A stretch of 6,570 nucleotides of DNA, taken from the NCBI GenBank assembly GCA_016212845.1, contig JACRDR010000031.1:1-6570 (forward strand), written 5' to 3'. Below the pieces are notes generated by a model that was given only the letters and a program-made list of their open reading frames with translations, had not been told where the DNA came from and made no database searches. Source of the stretch: Elusimicrobiota bacterium. Lineage in GTDB: Bacteria > Elusimicrobiota > Elusimicrobia > UBA1565 > JACRDR01. The translations under genes were made by a program, and so were the position numbers. This document shows positions 6,203 through 6,570 of the stretch, one piece after another. Positions within the stretch are counted from its first letter, which is position 1. Each line of letters begins with the position of its first letter.

Positions 6203-6565
6203 TTACTTGAGGATCGATTGTACTTTCTCGACGACGGACTTGATGTTCACCGGCTTGAGCAGGTAGTCGTCCGCCCCCGCCTGGAACGCCTCGTCGACTT
6301 CCCGGATGACGCTGGCCGAGGTGAACATCAGGACCTTCAACCCTTTGAGCTTCGCGTCCATCCGGATCAGCTGCAGCGCCTCGATGCCGGTCATGTGCGG
6401 CATGTTCCGGTCGAGGATCACGAGCTGGTACGGGTTCTTGCGCGTCAGCTGGACGGCGTCCCGGCCGTCCACGCCCCTGTCGACGACGTGTCCCTGAGAC
6501 GTCAGGATCTCCTTGATGAGCTCCCGAATCGAGGCTTCGTCGTCCACGACTAGAATCTTGGCCAC
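6203..6565 (-). CDS. Single-domain CheY-like response regulator
   Basis: This is a stand-alone phosphoacceptor receiver of 120 residues with no output domain, so it probably acts by protein-protein contact in a phosphorelay or motility/chemotaxis-type pathway. All receiver landmarks are present: MAKILVVDDE with the acidic pocket D8 and D9, the phosphorylation site D52 in LDRNMP, T82 in MFTSA, and K104-P105 in LLKP. The start is GTG at 6565-6563, chosen because the product begins directly with the family's usual MAKILVVDDE; GAGG lies immediately before it, but only 5 bases remain to the window edge, so an upstream extension or cotranscribed gene cannot be excluded. It is 72 bp upstream of dksA on the same strand. 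No partner histidine kinase is in the window, so its signal is unknown. Confidence 0.95.
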   Translation of the reverse strand: MAKILVVDDEASIRELIKEILTSQGHVVDRGVDGRDAVQLTRKNPYQLVILDRNMPHMTGIEALQLIRMDAKLKGLKVLMFTSASVIREVDEAFQAGADDYLLKPVNIKSVVEKVQSILK

Positions 6566-6570
6566 GCCTC

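Noticed and set aside
5711..6553. A 280-codon plus-strand open frame opposite dksA and the response regulator
   Set aside because: It is an antisense shadow that crosses a promoter and an intergenic gap; the protein has no recognisable motif.

Overview
This is a GC-rich, densely coded bacterial window with seven protein-coding genes and almost no spare DNA. No tRNA, rRNA, CRISPR array, insertion sequence or phage-like gene is visible. Most genes belong to widespread families: an MFS transporter, a YijF-like DUF1287 protein, an RDD membrane protein, an ArnT-like glycosyltransferase, a zinc-containing medium-chain dehydrogenase/reductase, a DksA-type zinc finger and a CheY-like receiver. DUF1287 and DksA-like proteins, an ArnT-like transferase and the strong Shine-Dalgarno before dksA fit a Gram-negative bacterium with a lipid-modified envelope. 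The long Ala/Pro-rich leader on the transporter and the RDD protein with a pilin-like tail remind me of high-GC Elusimicrobiota or deltaproteobacterial-type genomes. That assignment is a weak impression from memory, not a result.

Layout: positions 2-1585 (+) hold the 3' part of an MFS transporter whose start lies left of the window. Its stop codon directly abuts the stop of a DUF1287 gene at 1586-2137 (-). A 77-bp divergent intergenic region follows, with a -10-like hexamer facing each way and a centred inverted repeat. Next is an RDD-family gene at 2215-3018 (+). Its 3' end overlaps by 68 bp, antisense, the 3' end of the glycosyltransferase gene at 2951-4663 (-). The glycosyltransferase is the last gene of a tight leftward cluster read in the order dksA-like (5693-6130), oxidoreductase (4660-5691), glycosyltransferase. 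dksA and the oxidoreductase are 1 nt apart, and the oxidoreductase and glycosyltransferase overlap as CTGA. A sigma70-like promoter sits just upstream of dksA. A single-domain response regulator (6203-6565, -) lies further upstream, separated by 72 bp.

How the genes work together: the only convincing transcription unit is dksA-oxidoreductase-glycosyltransferase, which would couple an RNA-polymerase-binding growth regulator to a redox enzyme and an envelope-modifying enzyme. Whether this is functional or only compact packing cannot be told from the sequence. The response regulator may belong to a unit that starts beyond the right edge. No new defence or mobile system was found. The points most worth checking are the apparent CTG start of the glycosyltransferase, the RDD-pilin-like fusion, the possible leaderless divergent promoters, and the antisense 3' overlap.
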